A stretch of DNA of 64,000 nucleotides from Lonicera japonica (Eukaryota; Streptophyta; Magnoliopsida; Dipsacales; Caprifoliaceae). The stretch lies in NCBI GenBank assembly GCA_021464415.1, contig CM038467.1:10619411-10683410 (forward strand), read 5' to 3'. Below, in pieces: positions 1-17,119 of this stretch. Below the pieces are notes generated by a model. It was not told where the DNA came from, made no database searches, and was given only the letters and a program-made list of their open reading frames with translations. Every line of letters starts with the position of its first letter. Positions within the stretch are counted from its first letter, which is position 1. The position numbers and the translations under genes are program-made.

Positions 1-1375
1 ATATTTTTCACAGTTTTTTTTAAAGATTCTAAGTAATATTTTTGTCTTTTGATTTGGCTGACAAGGGTTTCCCTAAGAGCCAACTGGTCTTTATACATTT
101 TAATGTATAATTCTTTATTTATGGTTTTAGCATTTTCTATTAGAGAACCATGTGCTTTCGAAATATATCTTTTTAATTCTTGCACATTCTCATTTTCTAA
201 ATTTTTTTCTATAAGCGTTTTCTTCTATAAGTTTAGCTTATAACGTCTTAAAATTCTTATACAATCTTATCGACATACATCAAAATATAAGGCGTGTCTA
301 GATCTACTTGATTAGTCTGGCTAGGTTTTTCATAAACAGTTTTTATTCCATTCATGATTTCTTTTAATTGTTTTTTTTACCATAGTCGAATTTTCTCAAA
401 ATTCATTTATGGTAACTTCTTGAGTTTTAAAATGATTTTTTCATTTATGGTCTAGTTAGTATGCTAAGTTTTGTTGGAACTTAACAAAGTTATTATAGAA
501 GGTTCTTAATCCTTCAGTCTTAGCTTGCAAATCATTTATTAGGACTTATGCAAAATTGTACTCACAATCTTGAGTGGCCACTATAGATGTGGAAATGAAG
601 TTTAGTATATAATACAAATCGTTGCCTTACTAGCATTATTGATTTTTTATTCTATAAATCTATGAGAGAATCTTTCATAGCTCATCTTTTATATTATCCT
701 TCAATAAAAGTTTGATATATTCCTCTTAGTACTTATTTCAAATATGAGTTGACTATTTCTATATTTTATATATCTGGGATATAGTTATGTAGTTTAGGTA
801 TATTTTTATTACTCAGTGGATAATTTTGTGAGCTCAATGTCTAATTGTCGAATACATTTCGTTAGGTCGACAATTCTTGCTTCTAAAGAAGAGTTTTGCT
901 TTTTACAAGTAATTTTCGTTTCTCTAGTAGTAGTGAGGATTTATCTCAATGTTGTAACAAAATTCGAAGGAATTTGTTGGTTTATGATTTTAATCTGTCT
1001 AATATTATTTTTGGTCTTTAAATCCAGAAGTTGGATGTCTGATAGGATATTTTAGATATCTTTATGGGTCTATTGTAAAACTAATAATAAATATTAGTTT
1101 TGGTCTAATATGCAATTTATTGCTCCTGCAATAACTTGCTTGCTTTTCGCGTGTTTTAAAGGTATGCATTTTATATGTGAACAACCTTCAGTGTAAGTAG
1201 TTAAACACTATTCTGCTCTGATATTGTGAATCGAAATTGGTTAGTAGTCTGGATTTGTTTTAAAAATAGAGGCGTAGATGCGAGGGAATATTCCCAATGG
1301 CATTTAATTAAACAACATTTATTGTTTGAAGTTTGTAAGAATAGGATCTTGGGATACCTTGATCCTCTGATACCA
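1..1375 (-). mobile_element. Decayed reverse-transcribing element, pararetrovirus-like or LTR retrotransposon
   Basis: On the minus strand, 1375 down to 1365 reads TGGTATCAGAG. This is the primer-binding site used with initiator tRNA-Met by caulimovirids and many plant LTR retrotransposons. Downstream on the same strand, after a leader of about 300 nt, are two broken coding stretches. One (about 1060-814) could encode a small coiled-coil, Lys/Asn-rich protein with one internal stop that ends in Thr-Glu-stop. The other (about 560-1) is a longer charged alpha-helical stretch that runs off the window and is interrupted by stops and probable frameshifts around 240-450. Layout and character recall the small coiled-coil ORFs ahead of the polyprotein in some endogenous pararetroviruses. 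No capsid, protease or reverse transcriptase motif is in view, so an LTR retrotransposon with a decayed gag is equally possible. It cannot be functional as read. Confidence 0.42.
1365..1375 (-). promoter_or_regulatory. tRNA-Met primer-binding site (reverse-transcription primer site)
   Basis: Minus-strand TGGTATCAGAG matches the first 11 bases of the plant initiator tRNA-Met PBS (TGGTATCAGAGC); the twelfth base is G instead of C. An 11-base chance match is possible but unlikely next to collinear remnant coding sequence on the same strand. Confidence 0.5.
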
Positions 1376-2183
1376 AGTAGGTTTTCTTCCTCTTTTTTTT
1401 AATTGTGAGGGGTTAAAATTTAATTTATAACAAAGTCTAGGAATCAAGTCTAATTTATAAAGTTGTCCAATAAAGACAAAAAGTCTAAAATGGCTATTAT
1501 CCTAATTAAGTTGAACAATGCCTTATTTTTACAAATAAGTTTTGGAATTACCCTAACCTTGAAAAGAACTTATCAAAGTTGAATATTATGTGAGTTTTCT
1601 CCACTTCACGTAAAGCAAAGTTGGTAAAAAGGTGATTTTTTTTCCCACTTTAGCACAATTCTGTTTATGGGAACCTAATTAAAAAAATAAAGAAAAAAGA
1701 CAATTGCTACTCGTATAGTTTCTTAAGACTCAAACGTTGAAGTTTCAAGTTCAAGTCGAGGTTAAACGTACACTCCCTCTAGCATTATTTCTATTTTAAA
1801 TTTTAATACAATTAAAAAAATAAAAGAACTAATTTAAACCTAAGCGATGATTAATAATATAAATTATTGTTTATTGTTAGACCTGAGATTACTAAGACAA
1901 AGTCATTTGTAACGCAATCATTAATTGAATGAAAATTTCAAAAAAGAAAAAAAAAAATTCTTACTTGATGATTTTATTGATAATCGATAAAATATCTAAT
2001 AAAATTATAAATTAAATATATTACTACTTGTAGAGATTAGTTGCAACATATGAATTATATGATGTGTTAATAAAAAAAGCGAAAAAAAAATACACTAACA
2101 TATAATCCATTAAAAATGTTGATGACAAAAAAGAAAAAAAGTGTATTTTAAAATGGTAGTTACTAAAATTTCAACCAATTTAA
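1376..2183. other. AT-rich intergenic stretch without recognised features
   Basis: Low-complexity AT-rich DNA with many A and T runs. If the element at 1-1375 is an LTR retrotransposon, its LTR would lie here, but I cannot find a TG..CA boundary next to the primer-binding site. No coding sequence is supported. Confidence 0.5.
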
Positions 2184-3437
2184 AGGGGGTGTATTCAATT
2201 TAGATTCTATAGATTTTTTTTTGGATTTTGAAAGTCCATAGGTATTCAATTGAGATTTTAGAATCTTATGGTATTTAATTATGATTTAATTTTTTTTTAA
2301 AATCTTGTGGTATTCAATTAGAATTAAAAATAGTTTTTTAAAATCTCATGTAATTCAAAACTCTATAAAGTTTGAATAATTTTATAAGTTGATAGATTTT
2401 GATGTATTTGAGAGTGTTTTTATGATTAACAAATCCACCAACAAATCTTTTCTTCAAGCAAAAGATTTCACATGGATTTCATTTCCATTTTTCTTCCAAC
2501 CCTAGGTATTATTTATTCTTATCTCTATAATCTATTAAACCTTTTCACTCAATTATCTCTATCTAAAACATCTTCTTTTCTCAAACCATATATATTATTT
2601 TTTCTTTGTATTTATAATTTATTTAAATTCTTCTAATTCATTCACTATATCTAAAGCATTTTATTCGATCTAGATATTATTACTTTCAAAGTTTTAATTA
2701 TTCAATTAGTCATATTCTTCAGAAACAATAGAGATATCGCCTCCTTGATTTTTTTTCTCCTATTTTATGAATTTTTTTAGACAGAAGATGAAAATCAAAT
2801 AAAAAGGGCAAAAAAAAAACCAACCATTGGGTTTTTAGACTCGATTCGAACCATTTGTGGCGAATTTATAATTTTCTCAGTACTTTAAAGTTGTAATCAA
2901 ATTTTTTTTATTATTTTTTCTTTGATTTTTTATTATAACTAATTTGTATGCACATGGAACGTCATTAAGTCCATTAATAAATACGTATATGCTAAGAATT
3001 GAATAATTAGTATGAAATAAAAATAATAACATATAAACAAAACATGGTATAAAATGTAAAATTAAATTAATAATTATAAGAAAATCATAAAAAATTGTCG
3101 CCTTTAATTTTTTTAGTAAATATGTGATCATAAAATAATGAAAATAAAAATCAAGAGGACAATAATGAGAATAAAGAGAGTTATGATAATCATAATGATG
3201 TTTGAATGGAGTAGTATGAATTTATAATATATTTTGTTCATTATTTTTACATTTTTAATAATGTTACTTTAAATTTGTAATTAATTAATTTTATTATTTA
3301 TCTTTTATCTTTTAATTTTTAATTTTTTTAATAGATTTATTAAAATTTACATAAATCTATAAACTTAATACTCCGTATAATCTAAATATTTTAAAAAATT
3401 AATTAAAACATTTTAAAATTTAAATTGAATATACCAC
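2184..3437 (-). mobile_element. Harbinger-like nonautonomous element, copy 1 (inverted, degenerate right end)
   Basis: The left end reads AGGGGGTGTATTCAATT, preceded by TAA. The right end has decayed to AATTGAATATACCACTT. The interior around 3130-3290 is the reverse complement of the interior of the copy at 62400-63593, including the stretch with ATGATTATCATAAC and the TAATTAATT-rich part, so the two are the same family in opposite orientation. It ends about 340 bp before the kinase start codon. The 84-codon minus-strand frame at 2877-3131 inside it has no recognisable content and is taken as incidental. Confidence 0.62.
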
Positions 3438-3774
3438 TTGAAATTAACGCAGAAATTGCAGTGAAGCATTGAATATGCTGCTGGCATAAACAGACAGCAC
3501 TAGGAAGGACAAGGCGGGCACTGAGCTATCTGTAGTTCTGTACCCACTGTTTGCAAGTTGAAACCTCCTCTTTCTTTCTTTCGATACAATCCACCTGTAT
3601 CATCTTCTCTCTATTCCCCCTCTTTCTGTCTCTGTTAAAAAAAAAAAATGTAATCTTTGCTTTCTCTGCCTGCCTTGGATTATTAATTCTCGGCTGGCTT
3701 CCTCCCTAACCCTAGCAACCCAATAATATAGATACATAAATAATAAATAATATATACCCACACCCACATTCGCC
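3438..3774 (+). promoter_or_regulatory. Probable promoter and 5' UTR of the S6 kinase gene
   Basis: This is the only unique-looking DNA between the Harbinger-like copy and the kinase ATG. It is richer in C and T than the surroundings, with pyrimidine tracts around 3564-3625 (TTTCTTTCTTTC, CTCTCTATTCCC) typical of plant 5' UTRs and of TOR-responsive leaders. No convincing TATA box is placed. The transcription start cannot be fixed from sequence. Confidence 0.4.
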
Positions 3775-8522
<4,748 letters not shown>

Positions 8523-9100
8523 AGTGATTCAAGCAAGGAAATTTGTCGATTTAATCTTGTAAGTTGATTATCATTTATTTTTTCTTCAGAAAATAGATTA
8601 TAAGTTAATGTGACTGAACTCATCTATCGTGTACGCTGTATTATTGCCTTTCTTATTTTTAGCTGTGTGTTTCCATTTTCCTGAAATAATTATTTGTATC
8701 TGTCTTTAAGTACTCTCGTTCGCAAGCCCATTCAACCAGGAAGGCAGGAACCTTTAGTTGATATTTTTCACATTTGACTTCCGCATGTTGAATATGTTAA
8801 ATGTGTGGGAGTTTTGTATTTGATGCTAATGCCTTTCATTTTAATTCAATCAAAATTTGAAAAAGTAATAGTTGAATTGGCCGTGATAATGACTACTTCC
8901 TATTTAACGAAATAAAAAAGAGTTCATAACTAGACATTGATTAAGAATGATTAATTACTAATAAATTGTTGTTTCTTGTTACTTCATATCGAATTCTGTC
9001 AGGCTAACAATCCCTTTTTAAGCTCTTTTGTACACTGAATGATTAAAGAAGCTTATGTGTTCCTGTTGAGAAACAAGAATTTATTACATAGACAAATATA
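8523..9100 (+). other. Probable 3' UTR and downstream flank of the S6 kinase gene
   Basis: Follows the TGA at 8520-8522. Contains T-rich stretches and an AATAAA at 8911-8916 that could serve as a polyadenylation signal; closer AATAAT-type near-upstream elements exist around 8685. No further ORF is supported. Confidence 0.4.
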
Positions 9101-9599
9101 CACACGCATAGATTGAGAGAAAGGAGGGGGGGGTGTTGAATTGAATATATCGATTGCTATTAAAGTAAAATGCTCTCCTTCGAACATGAATGTGTCAAAT
9201 GGAGGATGTTTTTTCGTTAATACATAATTAATATATTTTTAATCTAATGCTATTTATCTAATATATAATGTAAGTATTTATTTTTTTCTATTCATATGTT
9301 CAGTGGTATTTCATTTTTGTTATTATTATTTTTTCCAACAAAGAAAAATTCAAGTGAAAAGTCGATAATAAAGTTAGCAAATAAAATCTAGCAAATATGA
9401 TAGCAAAGTGTAATATAAAATTGTATACTTTATTATGATTTTTAGATTAGATCAGTGGTAGTATTGTTTATACCAATCTTTCTCCTTACACTTAACTACA
9501 CACCAAATTTAGAGTTTTAATGTAAGTCATTTATCGTTCAAGGCGTCATAGGATTATCTCTATGAACTCTAAATCTAGCAAGTAAAAAGTGTGAAATCT
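9101..9599. other. AT-rich intergenic DNA, nothing recognised
   Basis: No coding frame, TIR or tRNA-like signal was found. One G run of 8 at 9126-9133. Confidence 0.5.
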
Positions 9600-9620
9600 T
9601 TAATTTATAAAATATAAATC

Positions 9621-9653
9621 GGCCGCCCGTGCATCGCACATGTTAGAATCTAG
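9621..9653 (+). mobile_element. Helitron 3' terminus
   Basis: GCCCGTGCATCGCACATG contains a small hairpin (GTGC/GCAC), followed after a short AT-rich spacer by CTAG and then a T. This is the Helitron 3' signature (hairpin, CTRR end, insertion between A and T). The upstream 5' end of this copy was not located. Confidence 0.55.
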
Positions 9654-9849
9654 TATACAAGTAAAATGCTCTTTTTTAATAAGAGCTTGACACGTGTAAA
9701 TATTAATTACTTTAGTTAAATTTTTTCCTTTTTTCAAATATTATAATGACTAACTATTGAAATCTGTTTTTTTTTTAATATTTTAATGACTAATTATTGA
9801 TTTTCAATTTTTTAAATATTATAATAACTAATTGTTGATTGTTGACTAA

Positions 9850-10400
9850 TATAATGACTAATTAATTGTTGCCTAATTGCTCATCAGTATTGTATACATT
9901 ACTTACCTTAACTTAATTTCATTTCTTTTTTTTTTTTTAAAAATGACTAATTATTGAGTAAATTAAGATAATAATAACCTCTTATTTTTTATTCTCACAA
10001 TCATCTATACAAAAATCACAAAATTATAATATCACAATATATCCAATTTCATATTTATTTTCTATAAATAAATATCTATTTTAAAAAATATTTATTATTC
10101 AAAATAATATACCTATAATGATTAATTAATCGCTGCTTAATTTCTCATTATTATTGCATTCGTTAGTTACCTTAACCTAACTCTATTTTCCTTCTTTTTT
10201 TTTTAAAAAAAAAATGACTAATTATTGATGAATATTGAGTAAATTAAGGTATAGTAATAATAATAATAATAACAATAAAAACAACAACCTGTTATTTTTT
10301 ATTCCCACGATCAACTATACAAAAATGACAAAATTATAATATCATTCTCTATCCAATTTCATACCTATAAATAACATATCTATTTCAAAAATATTTACTA
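9850..10400. repeat. Imperfect direct duplication of about 270 bp
   Basis: The block around 9855-10100 recurs at about 10120-10400. Both contain a T-run/A-run, GACTAATTATTGA, AGTAAATTAAG, TTATTTTTTATTC, ACAAAATTATAATATCA and ATCCAATTTCATA in the same order and orientation. Divergence of roughly 15-20 percent suggests an old tandem duplication. Confidence 0.6.
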
Positions 10401-11260
10401 TTTAAAATTATATACCTAATATTAATTTCATACCTATAAATAACATAAATATTTTCAAAAATATACAATAATATATAAGTAAAATGTTATCTTTTAATTG
10501 GATAACGACATGTGCCAATATTTATTATTTCATTTAATTTCTCTTATTTTTTATTTTTGAAAAGTGAATTTGACATTAATTGCCCATTAATTCGTCCTCA
10601 TTATTGCAATTTGTTACCTTAATTTAATTTTTTGTGATTTCTTTTTTCAAAAGTGGATTTTACATTAATTGCTCCTTAATTCTTACTCATTATTTTCTTT
10701 TCCAATCCGTTACATTTAATTTCATTTTCTGCATTTTTAGCCAACAGCAGTCGTTTTAATACAAGTTGCCATTTGAATTTTTTTTATTAATCCTAAGTGG
10801 GTTTACTATTAAAGTGGCTCTTTGGGTATAAAAAAGGGAAAAAAATTGAAATGATTTTGCTATCCCTAATTCAAATTGTCAAGGAATTTCAAATTATTTT
10901 TATTAGTTACATTTTGATTAGTATTTTTTGAGAAAATATTATGTCCCTAAATAATTTTTTAATTTTTTTTAAAATAAGATTTTTTTGATTTTTTAACACG
11001 TCTTATCAAATTCCTTTATTTCTATAACATTTCAATTAATTTTAATTTATCAAATTTATCCGATATGTTATACTTGATTCTTACCCATCAATTTATTGCC
11101 CACCTCTTTATTTTGTCCTTAATATATTGATTTTGTAACTCCCAAAATAATGCTCACATCCCTCCTTTACTTTCTTTTAAATATAACATTAATTATGTTG
11201 CCATTGCATGTAAAAAATGAATTAAATTGTTACTAATTGGGTATCATTAACTGTAGTGCA

Positions 11261-11746
11261 TAGGGCTGGCCACGGTTCGGTAACCGAACCGAATTGGTCG
11301 GTTTTTATACCGAACCGACTTGGTCGGTTTATGCATAAAGATAACCGTTTGGAGCATAAAGATAACCGACTTGGTCGGTTTATGCATAGTTTTACACTTT
11401 TCTTATATGTATATGTACAGCAGCAGCAGCAACTATACTACAACAAAACTTTATATATATATATATATATGTACCATATATTAATATATATATATATATA
11501 TATGCACCATATGCATATGTATGGCCAACAAAATTGACAGACTGCATCATATTGGCATTTTTGAGACAGGCACATCATACAACACTAATTAATAGCCAAA
11601 TTAATATACTAAAATTATGAAACCGAGCCTCCCAAAATGCATACTTACCGATTTTGGTCGGTTATTCGGTTAGATCAAGTCGGTTTTTGAGTTTTCGGTT
11701 ACGTTCAATTTGGTATTCGGTTTGCGGTAAGAAAATGCCACCCCTA
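11261..11746. mobile_element. hAT-type MITE rich in CGGTT/AACCG repeats
   Basis: Ends TAGGGCTGGC and GCCACCCCTA are inverted. Flanking 8-mers GTAGTGCA (11253-11260) and CTAGTGCA (11747-11754) differ by one base, a hAT-length target duplication. Both end regions are packed with CGGTT, ACCGA and GGTCGG words in both orientations, as in common plant hAT MITEs. The centre holds a CAG triplet run and TA microsatellites at 11453-11470 and 11481-11502. Confidence 0.8.
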
Positions 11747-12647
11747 CTAGTGCATGTGTGCTATAAGTTTGTAAGAAAAATTCCCTCACACTCCTCACTC
11801 TCTCTAATTTTTTTTGTACTTTTAATTAAAATATCTTCATATGCGCTTTATTTTTGTAGTATAAAGATCTACAATCGAATTGGTAATTTTTTTTTCTTAA
11901 TTTGTATTTTTGAATGTTCAATAATGTTTATTGTGAAAAATCTGTAGTTCGATATTGTTACTCTCTCTTTAAACTCGCCATTTCCAAGATAATTGGTTTT
12001 GAATTTTCCCACCTTTTCAATTTTTTAAAGTTTTTATTTTGATTATTAGTAATATCAATTTTAGTTTGTGTTCACAAATATTAAGAATGTGTCGGATATA
12101 AAACTTGAATTTTAAGATAGTATGTTCCTATTTTATTTCAATTGTTGTCATAAACTAATTTTAGAGTAAAAGATACTCCGTATGAATTAGTAGAACTTTC
12201 TTAATTACTTATAGATTTATATTTGAGAATCTTTTATTACACAATATAATTTGATCCTATATCACAACTTTATTTTCTATGAAAGTATTTTTAAATGTAT
12301 AATATCAAATACTTGATTTAAAGCTAGCTTACTAATTTTTACATTAAAACTATACATAATAAAACTATAGTGTTCCATATGAAGGATATTTCGAATAAAT
12401 TGAGAGTTCAAATATAACATGTCATAATTTGAACAATATTTCCGTAGTATGATTAATTATTATAAAATCATTTACATATAGAATCGTCGACTATTAGTTG
12501 AGAGTTTCTTCTACCTTTAAATGTTAAAGTATAAATTATGTAATTCATAAGAAGAATATGAATATGAGTATATATACACACACATATCAATTATACTTTG
12601 TTATGATAATTATGAATTGTCTGCGCATCACGCGGTCTGAAAACTAG

Positions 12648-14223
12648 TTCTTTACTTAATATTCTGTTCAGTTGTATACGAGATTGTCTGTTGATACTAA
12701 ATAGCATCCCTGGAACTGAACAAAAACAAGTTTATTAAATTGTTCCGATGGTTTTAGGCTTTTTTAGCGATGAATTCTCGAAATTCTTTCCTAGAAAACT
12801 AGCTTTTTGTGCTTGTCTTTTGGAATTCATGATGTCTTTATACTCCTCCTGAATTTACCAAGCATACTTTAGAATGTATTGAAACTATGCTTCAACTTTT
12901 TTTTATTATTATTATTATTATCAGTAATTAATTTGTAATTTTTACTGATTAATGAATGAATATATTACTTTTATTTCATTTATCTTTTCTATGTTGAATT
13001 GATGTCGACGAAAGTAATATATGGATATAGCATATATAATTACAAAAGATATTTCTATGACATCGACCTGTTTCAGAACCATTATTTATTACTAGTGCAT
13101 TTTTCCCATCTTGTAAAGTAGCGATTGTGATAGGCATCTAAACATATTTTTCTGTCCAAAAGATATCGAGGAGAGTGGGTGGGTCCACGTAAATTAGCAT
13201 GTACATGTTCCAAATCATGGCTCACGGCATCTATCATGGAAAATTTTGTATGGCAAGTAGGGTATATCATGTATTATAATAGTATTATGAAATTTTTTTT
13301 TTGCCTTATTTTTATTAATTAATAAGTTTTAACTACGAAAGAAATTTTAAAGTTAATTTGAGAGTTTTTATTAGATTTAATTAAGACATTATCTTTTAAG
13401 CTTTTTTAATAAAATAACCTGTATTTTTGTTAACAGTTTATTAATAACCTATATTATTATACCAGTCTTTTGAATTTTTCAATAGGTCTTTTCTCCTGCA
13501 TGTTATAAAGTAAAGCTTTATAAATGTCCACACACTATATAGCCTTTGTTCTATAAAATATAAATTATGGATGAGCACAAATTTTTGTTTAATGAGACTA
13601 TGTAAAAAGGATGTTGAAGCAAGTATAGTAATAGAAACTTTTTATATATATTTGCAATTATTCCTTGAGTTGTTCACCAAAAAATTATTCCTCGAGTCAG
13701 ATTTGCAGTTATATTTTGCTTTTTTTAATTTGTTTGTACGTTAATTCTAAAAGTTTTAATTGTTATTTTTAAAAAATGTTGGATGTTGTAATGCAAAAGC
13801 TATTAGCTTAATTAAGATTTAATAATATGCTTTCAAACTATAAGCTATAATTACGTTTCATTTGCTGGAGTTATTTTTATTTTTTTAATACAAGTTAAAT
13901 TTGTTATAAAAAGTTAGGAGAGTGGTTGGGATGTTCATTTCAATTAAATTGGTGTTTTAAAACTCACTATTATACTAAGTTTTTAAATTGTATCTTGATC
14001 AAAGTTTCTTATTGAGTTTTAATTTGTGGTGGATAGATATGAAAATTATGACACTCCTATACTTAATGAGTGATTACAATATTATAGGTGTAAAACATAA
14101 AGCCCATCTAATAAAAAAGAAAAAAATAATTAAAAATATCATCAATATTTATAAAAAGTAAAAATAAAATATACAAATTTATAAATGCACTTATACATCG
14201 CACGAGTTAGAACAATAATTTTT
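12648..14223. other. AT-rich intergenic DNA with one faint Helitron-like remnant
   Basis: No gene is supported. At 14186-14210 the sequence CATCGCACGAGTTAGAAC resembles the Helitron 3' segment seen at 9631-9650 but lacks a CTAG end, so it may be a decayed copy. Confidence 0.4.
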
Positions 14224-14577
14224 CTTAACACTTTTGACTCCTGAAGTATGTTAGTAATTTCACTTTTGTCCTTAATATTTTGATTTGGGTGCATTAAACT
14301 CCAAAGTTTAGAAATTGTTTCAATGTTGTCCAATTAGTAACTTCCGTTAAGTTTTTTAACGGAACTAACATGTGGAGCCATATAATTTCTTTTACATTTT
14401 TTTGGTGAAATTTTGCGTTACAATTTCGGACCTCTAGATGATCGAATTTGAAAAAATATTGAACTGCAAAATTGAAGTTCTCGAATTTTCTTCGTGATAC
14501 ACTCAAGAAACCTGTGATTCAGAGTCTCGGCAAAAAAACTATACTTTAAAAATTATTTGAGTCATTGTATCTTTGAA
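14224..14577. repeat. Left arm of a 350-bp inverted repeat (MULE-like terminal repeat)
   Basis: This stretch is the reverse complement, at an estimated 80-85 percent identity, of 17120-17478. Shared words include GAAATTGTTTCAATGT, GTTAAGTTTTTTAACGGAA, TTTGGTGAAATTTTGCG and ATGATCGAATTTGAAAAAAT. Such long inverted termini suit a Mutator-like element. The 2.5 kb between the arms contains a MITE and LTR-like DNA, so the original interior has been invaded. Confidence 0.7.
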
Positions 14578-14889
14578 AAAATATTAAAATACAAACCAAT
14601 TTTTTCTCTCTCTAAACCTATTTGCTCCATATAATTTACATTCAAATCATTTTACTCAATTTATCTATTGCAAATTTATTGGATGATAAACTCAGCTGAG
14701 GCCTAATTCTTCTTTTAGCTTTTTTTTTTTTACTTAATCTTTTAAAAACTTAATTATTGGAAATCTATAATTGAGGAAGGCTAAAAGTAAAACGGTTGAT
14801 CAGATGTACTGAAGGCAATATCCTAAAGAATTGATATCATCATCATCATCATCAATTTTACTTCTATCCTCCATGTTGTGAATGTTTTA

Positions 14890-15270
14890 GGCCATCTCCA
14901 ATGGTGTTTTCTACCCAAGCAAATTTTTATAATAGAAATGAATAATATAAAAAAATCTTTTCAATGGGCATTTCTAACTCCATTTCTATCCTAAGTAGAA
15001 GTCTAGTAGGATTGGAAATTTCTATCACCATTTCTACATGTAGAAATGACAAATTTTCATTGGTTGTTGTAGACCCACTAATTCTCTCTCTTCATTAAAT
15101 AGGGGACAAAGTAAGGAAGAAATGGAACAATAAAAATCACCATTGGAGACCATCTTTTCTATCATTTTACACCAATTCAAATATATTGCCAATAGATATA
15201 GAAATATTATAAAATAATATTGACACATAGGATAGAAATGCAAAAATAGAAATCACCATTGGAGATGGCC
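14890..15270. mobile_element. Tourist-like (PIF/Harbinger) MITE, 381 bp
   Basis: TIRs GGCCATCTCCAATGGTG and CACCATTGGAGATGGCC are perfect inverses over 17 bp. TTA flanks both sides (14887-14889 and 15271-15273), the PIF/Harbinger target duplication. The interior carries several repeats of ATTTCTA and TAGAAAT. It sits exactly at the start of the LTR-like block, so it probably inserted into that element. Confidence 0.85.
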
Positions 15271-15273
15271 TTA

Positions 15274-16850
15274 TATACTCGCAAGTGCACAAACCGGATA
15301 CTAGTTAGCTTAGCCAAGTGCGAAGTCAAACCCTAGAGACCTGATGGATGGAACGTACTTATTTCTCTCACTAACTCTAATTAATTCCTAATCTAACTTA
15401 GAAATTCAGTGGGGTGATTTATTAACTAAAAATACGAATAAAATAATAAAATAGAATACTAATAAAATAATCAATTAATAAAATACTAGGGATGCAGAGT
15501 CATATATTTAATATAATGTTCCTAATATTCATTCCCAACCAACTTTACTCTCTGTCTCGCACTAATTTGGTATCTCGTCTCTATTAGATGCGAAAAATAA
15601 ATTCAATTAAGCCCAATTAAATTTTAAAATCCAATTATTACTGTTTTGGTCTCTCGACTCTATTAGATGCTAAAAATAAATTCAATTAAGCCCAATTAAA
15701 GTTTAAAATTCAATTATTAATTCTTCCATAGCCAAACATATGTATAAAATTAAAACGCTCACTATATCAGTCAAAACACAATTTATATCCGCTTTTAACA
15801 AATCATAAACTGAATCTGATAAAAAATAATGAGAATCCAACTTTATTTTTAATCAATTAAAATAGGCATCCAATATGAAGAATCGTATTTAACATTAAAG
15901 CATTAAATTGGTAGAATTAATTGGCATGAATACGTGCAAGAAAATCAATCAAGTATACTCATCCTCAACCCTAGAAAATAATCTAGCATAGCATACTTGT
16001 AATTGAAACACAAAGCATAATTAAATAAATTAAATACTTGAATATGCTCAAATAAATTGAAGAATAACAATATGAATTAATGGCATAAAATAATTCACTC
16101 AAAAATAAATAAAGTATTGCTCCTTAATTAACCAAAAGACAAGAATAAAAAAATTAAAGCTTTAATTAATAAAATCAATCCTTCTAAAAAACACACCACT
16201 GTGCACGGCTATCAAATAAAAAAAAAGAAACTCGATTAATGTGCAAGGAAAAAGAGTAGAAAAAAAATAAAAAATAAATAAATAAAACAAATTATGGCTG
16301 CTGCTGCTGTTTATCGAAAAAGCAGGGAAAAAAAATAAAAGGCTGCTGTATGATGATAAGGAAGAAAGGAGGAGAAAAGAGAAAATATAGTGGCTGCTCT
16401 CTCTCCGTGCACGGCTCCCCCTCGTGGGCTTAGACTCTAATGAATTGGTACATAACTTAATTAAATTAACTTGGGCTTTAGTCCTTGGTGGCTTGCACAT
16501 TGGGTTGCTAAGAATGGCTAAACTAATTACGTGGGCTTGCTATTTTAACTGGCCCGTTGGAATTAATTTTTTCAGAGCATTGATTGTATTTCGGCCATAA
16601 CTTTGCGCTCTGAACTCCAATTGATACAAGGCATTCGCCCACGCGTAGCTAACTCAAAGATCTAGAATTTTGTCTCTGGAGTGTTCTTCAAATTCCGTAC
16701 GGATTAATGCCAGAGTTTTCTTAAACACAAGCCTTGCGCGCAGCCAATTTTTTCTTCCTTCGAAAACTTCTCGATTTAATCTCAAACACCTGAAAAGCTC
16801 CAAAAACACAACAAATGTAATAATATATGCTCTCAAAAATATATATTAGT
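15274..16850. mobile_element. LTR-retrotransposon-derived block, Ty3/gypsy Tat/Ogre-like
   Basis: Begins with TATACTCGCAAGTGCAC followed by a GTCAAACCCTAGAGAC segment. Near 16590-16700 it has GGCCATAACTTTGCGC, CTGAACTCCAATTGA and AGATCTAGAATTTTG. From family memory these are conserved features of Tat/Ogre-type LTRs; no search was run. An 85-bp unit with ATTAGATGC, AAATAAATTCAATTAAGCCC and CAATTATTA occurs twice in tandem (15585-15720). No coding domains are visible, so this is a solo LTR or a nonautonomous remnant. Confidence 0.45.
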
Positions 16851-17119
16851 GGACTACAATGTACCAATTTCTTAGCACATCACTCCATTAATTATATATT
16901 TTAAAAAATTAAGTTTTTAAAATAGTTAAACAAAAAAAAAAACTTAAAAATAAAAAGAAGAATTAAGTCATAATTGGGTATAATAACCTTTAAATTGACA
17001 ACACATAAATTGCTTAGAACGATCTGACTATAAATTATATGAAAAAAATAAGCTTAGAGATTAAAAAATAAAAATAAAAAATTGGGTTACAATGCTTAAC
17101 TTTGTTGAATTTATGAAAC

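Larger units (their letters stand above)
9654..12647 (+). mobile_element. Helitron-derived region ending in a second 3' terminus at 12647
   Basis: At 12621-12635 CTGCGCATCACGCGG forms a hairpin. Eight bases later CTAG (12644-12647) is followed by T, a well-formed Helitron 3' end. The motif AAGTAAAATG(C/T)T with a following ACACGTG or ACATGTG occurs at about 9660 and again at about 10470 and may mark two 5' ends. The region is AT-rich, has no helicase coding sequence, and carries a nested hAT MITE at 11261-11746. The element is nonautonomous. The 5' boundary is a guess. Confidence 0.48.

Noticed and set aside
11256..11537. 93-codon frame with repeated RLGRFMH
   Set aside because: Generated by the subterminal repeats of the hAT MITE.
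16162..16500. 112-codon minus-strand frame rich in Ser, Leu and Phe
   Set aside because: Low-complexity translation of AT/CT-rich LTR-like DNA; no domain or gene context.
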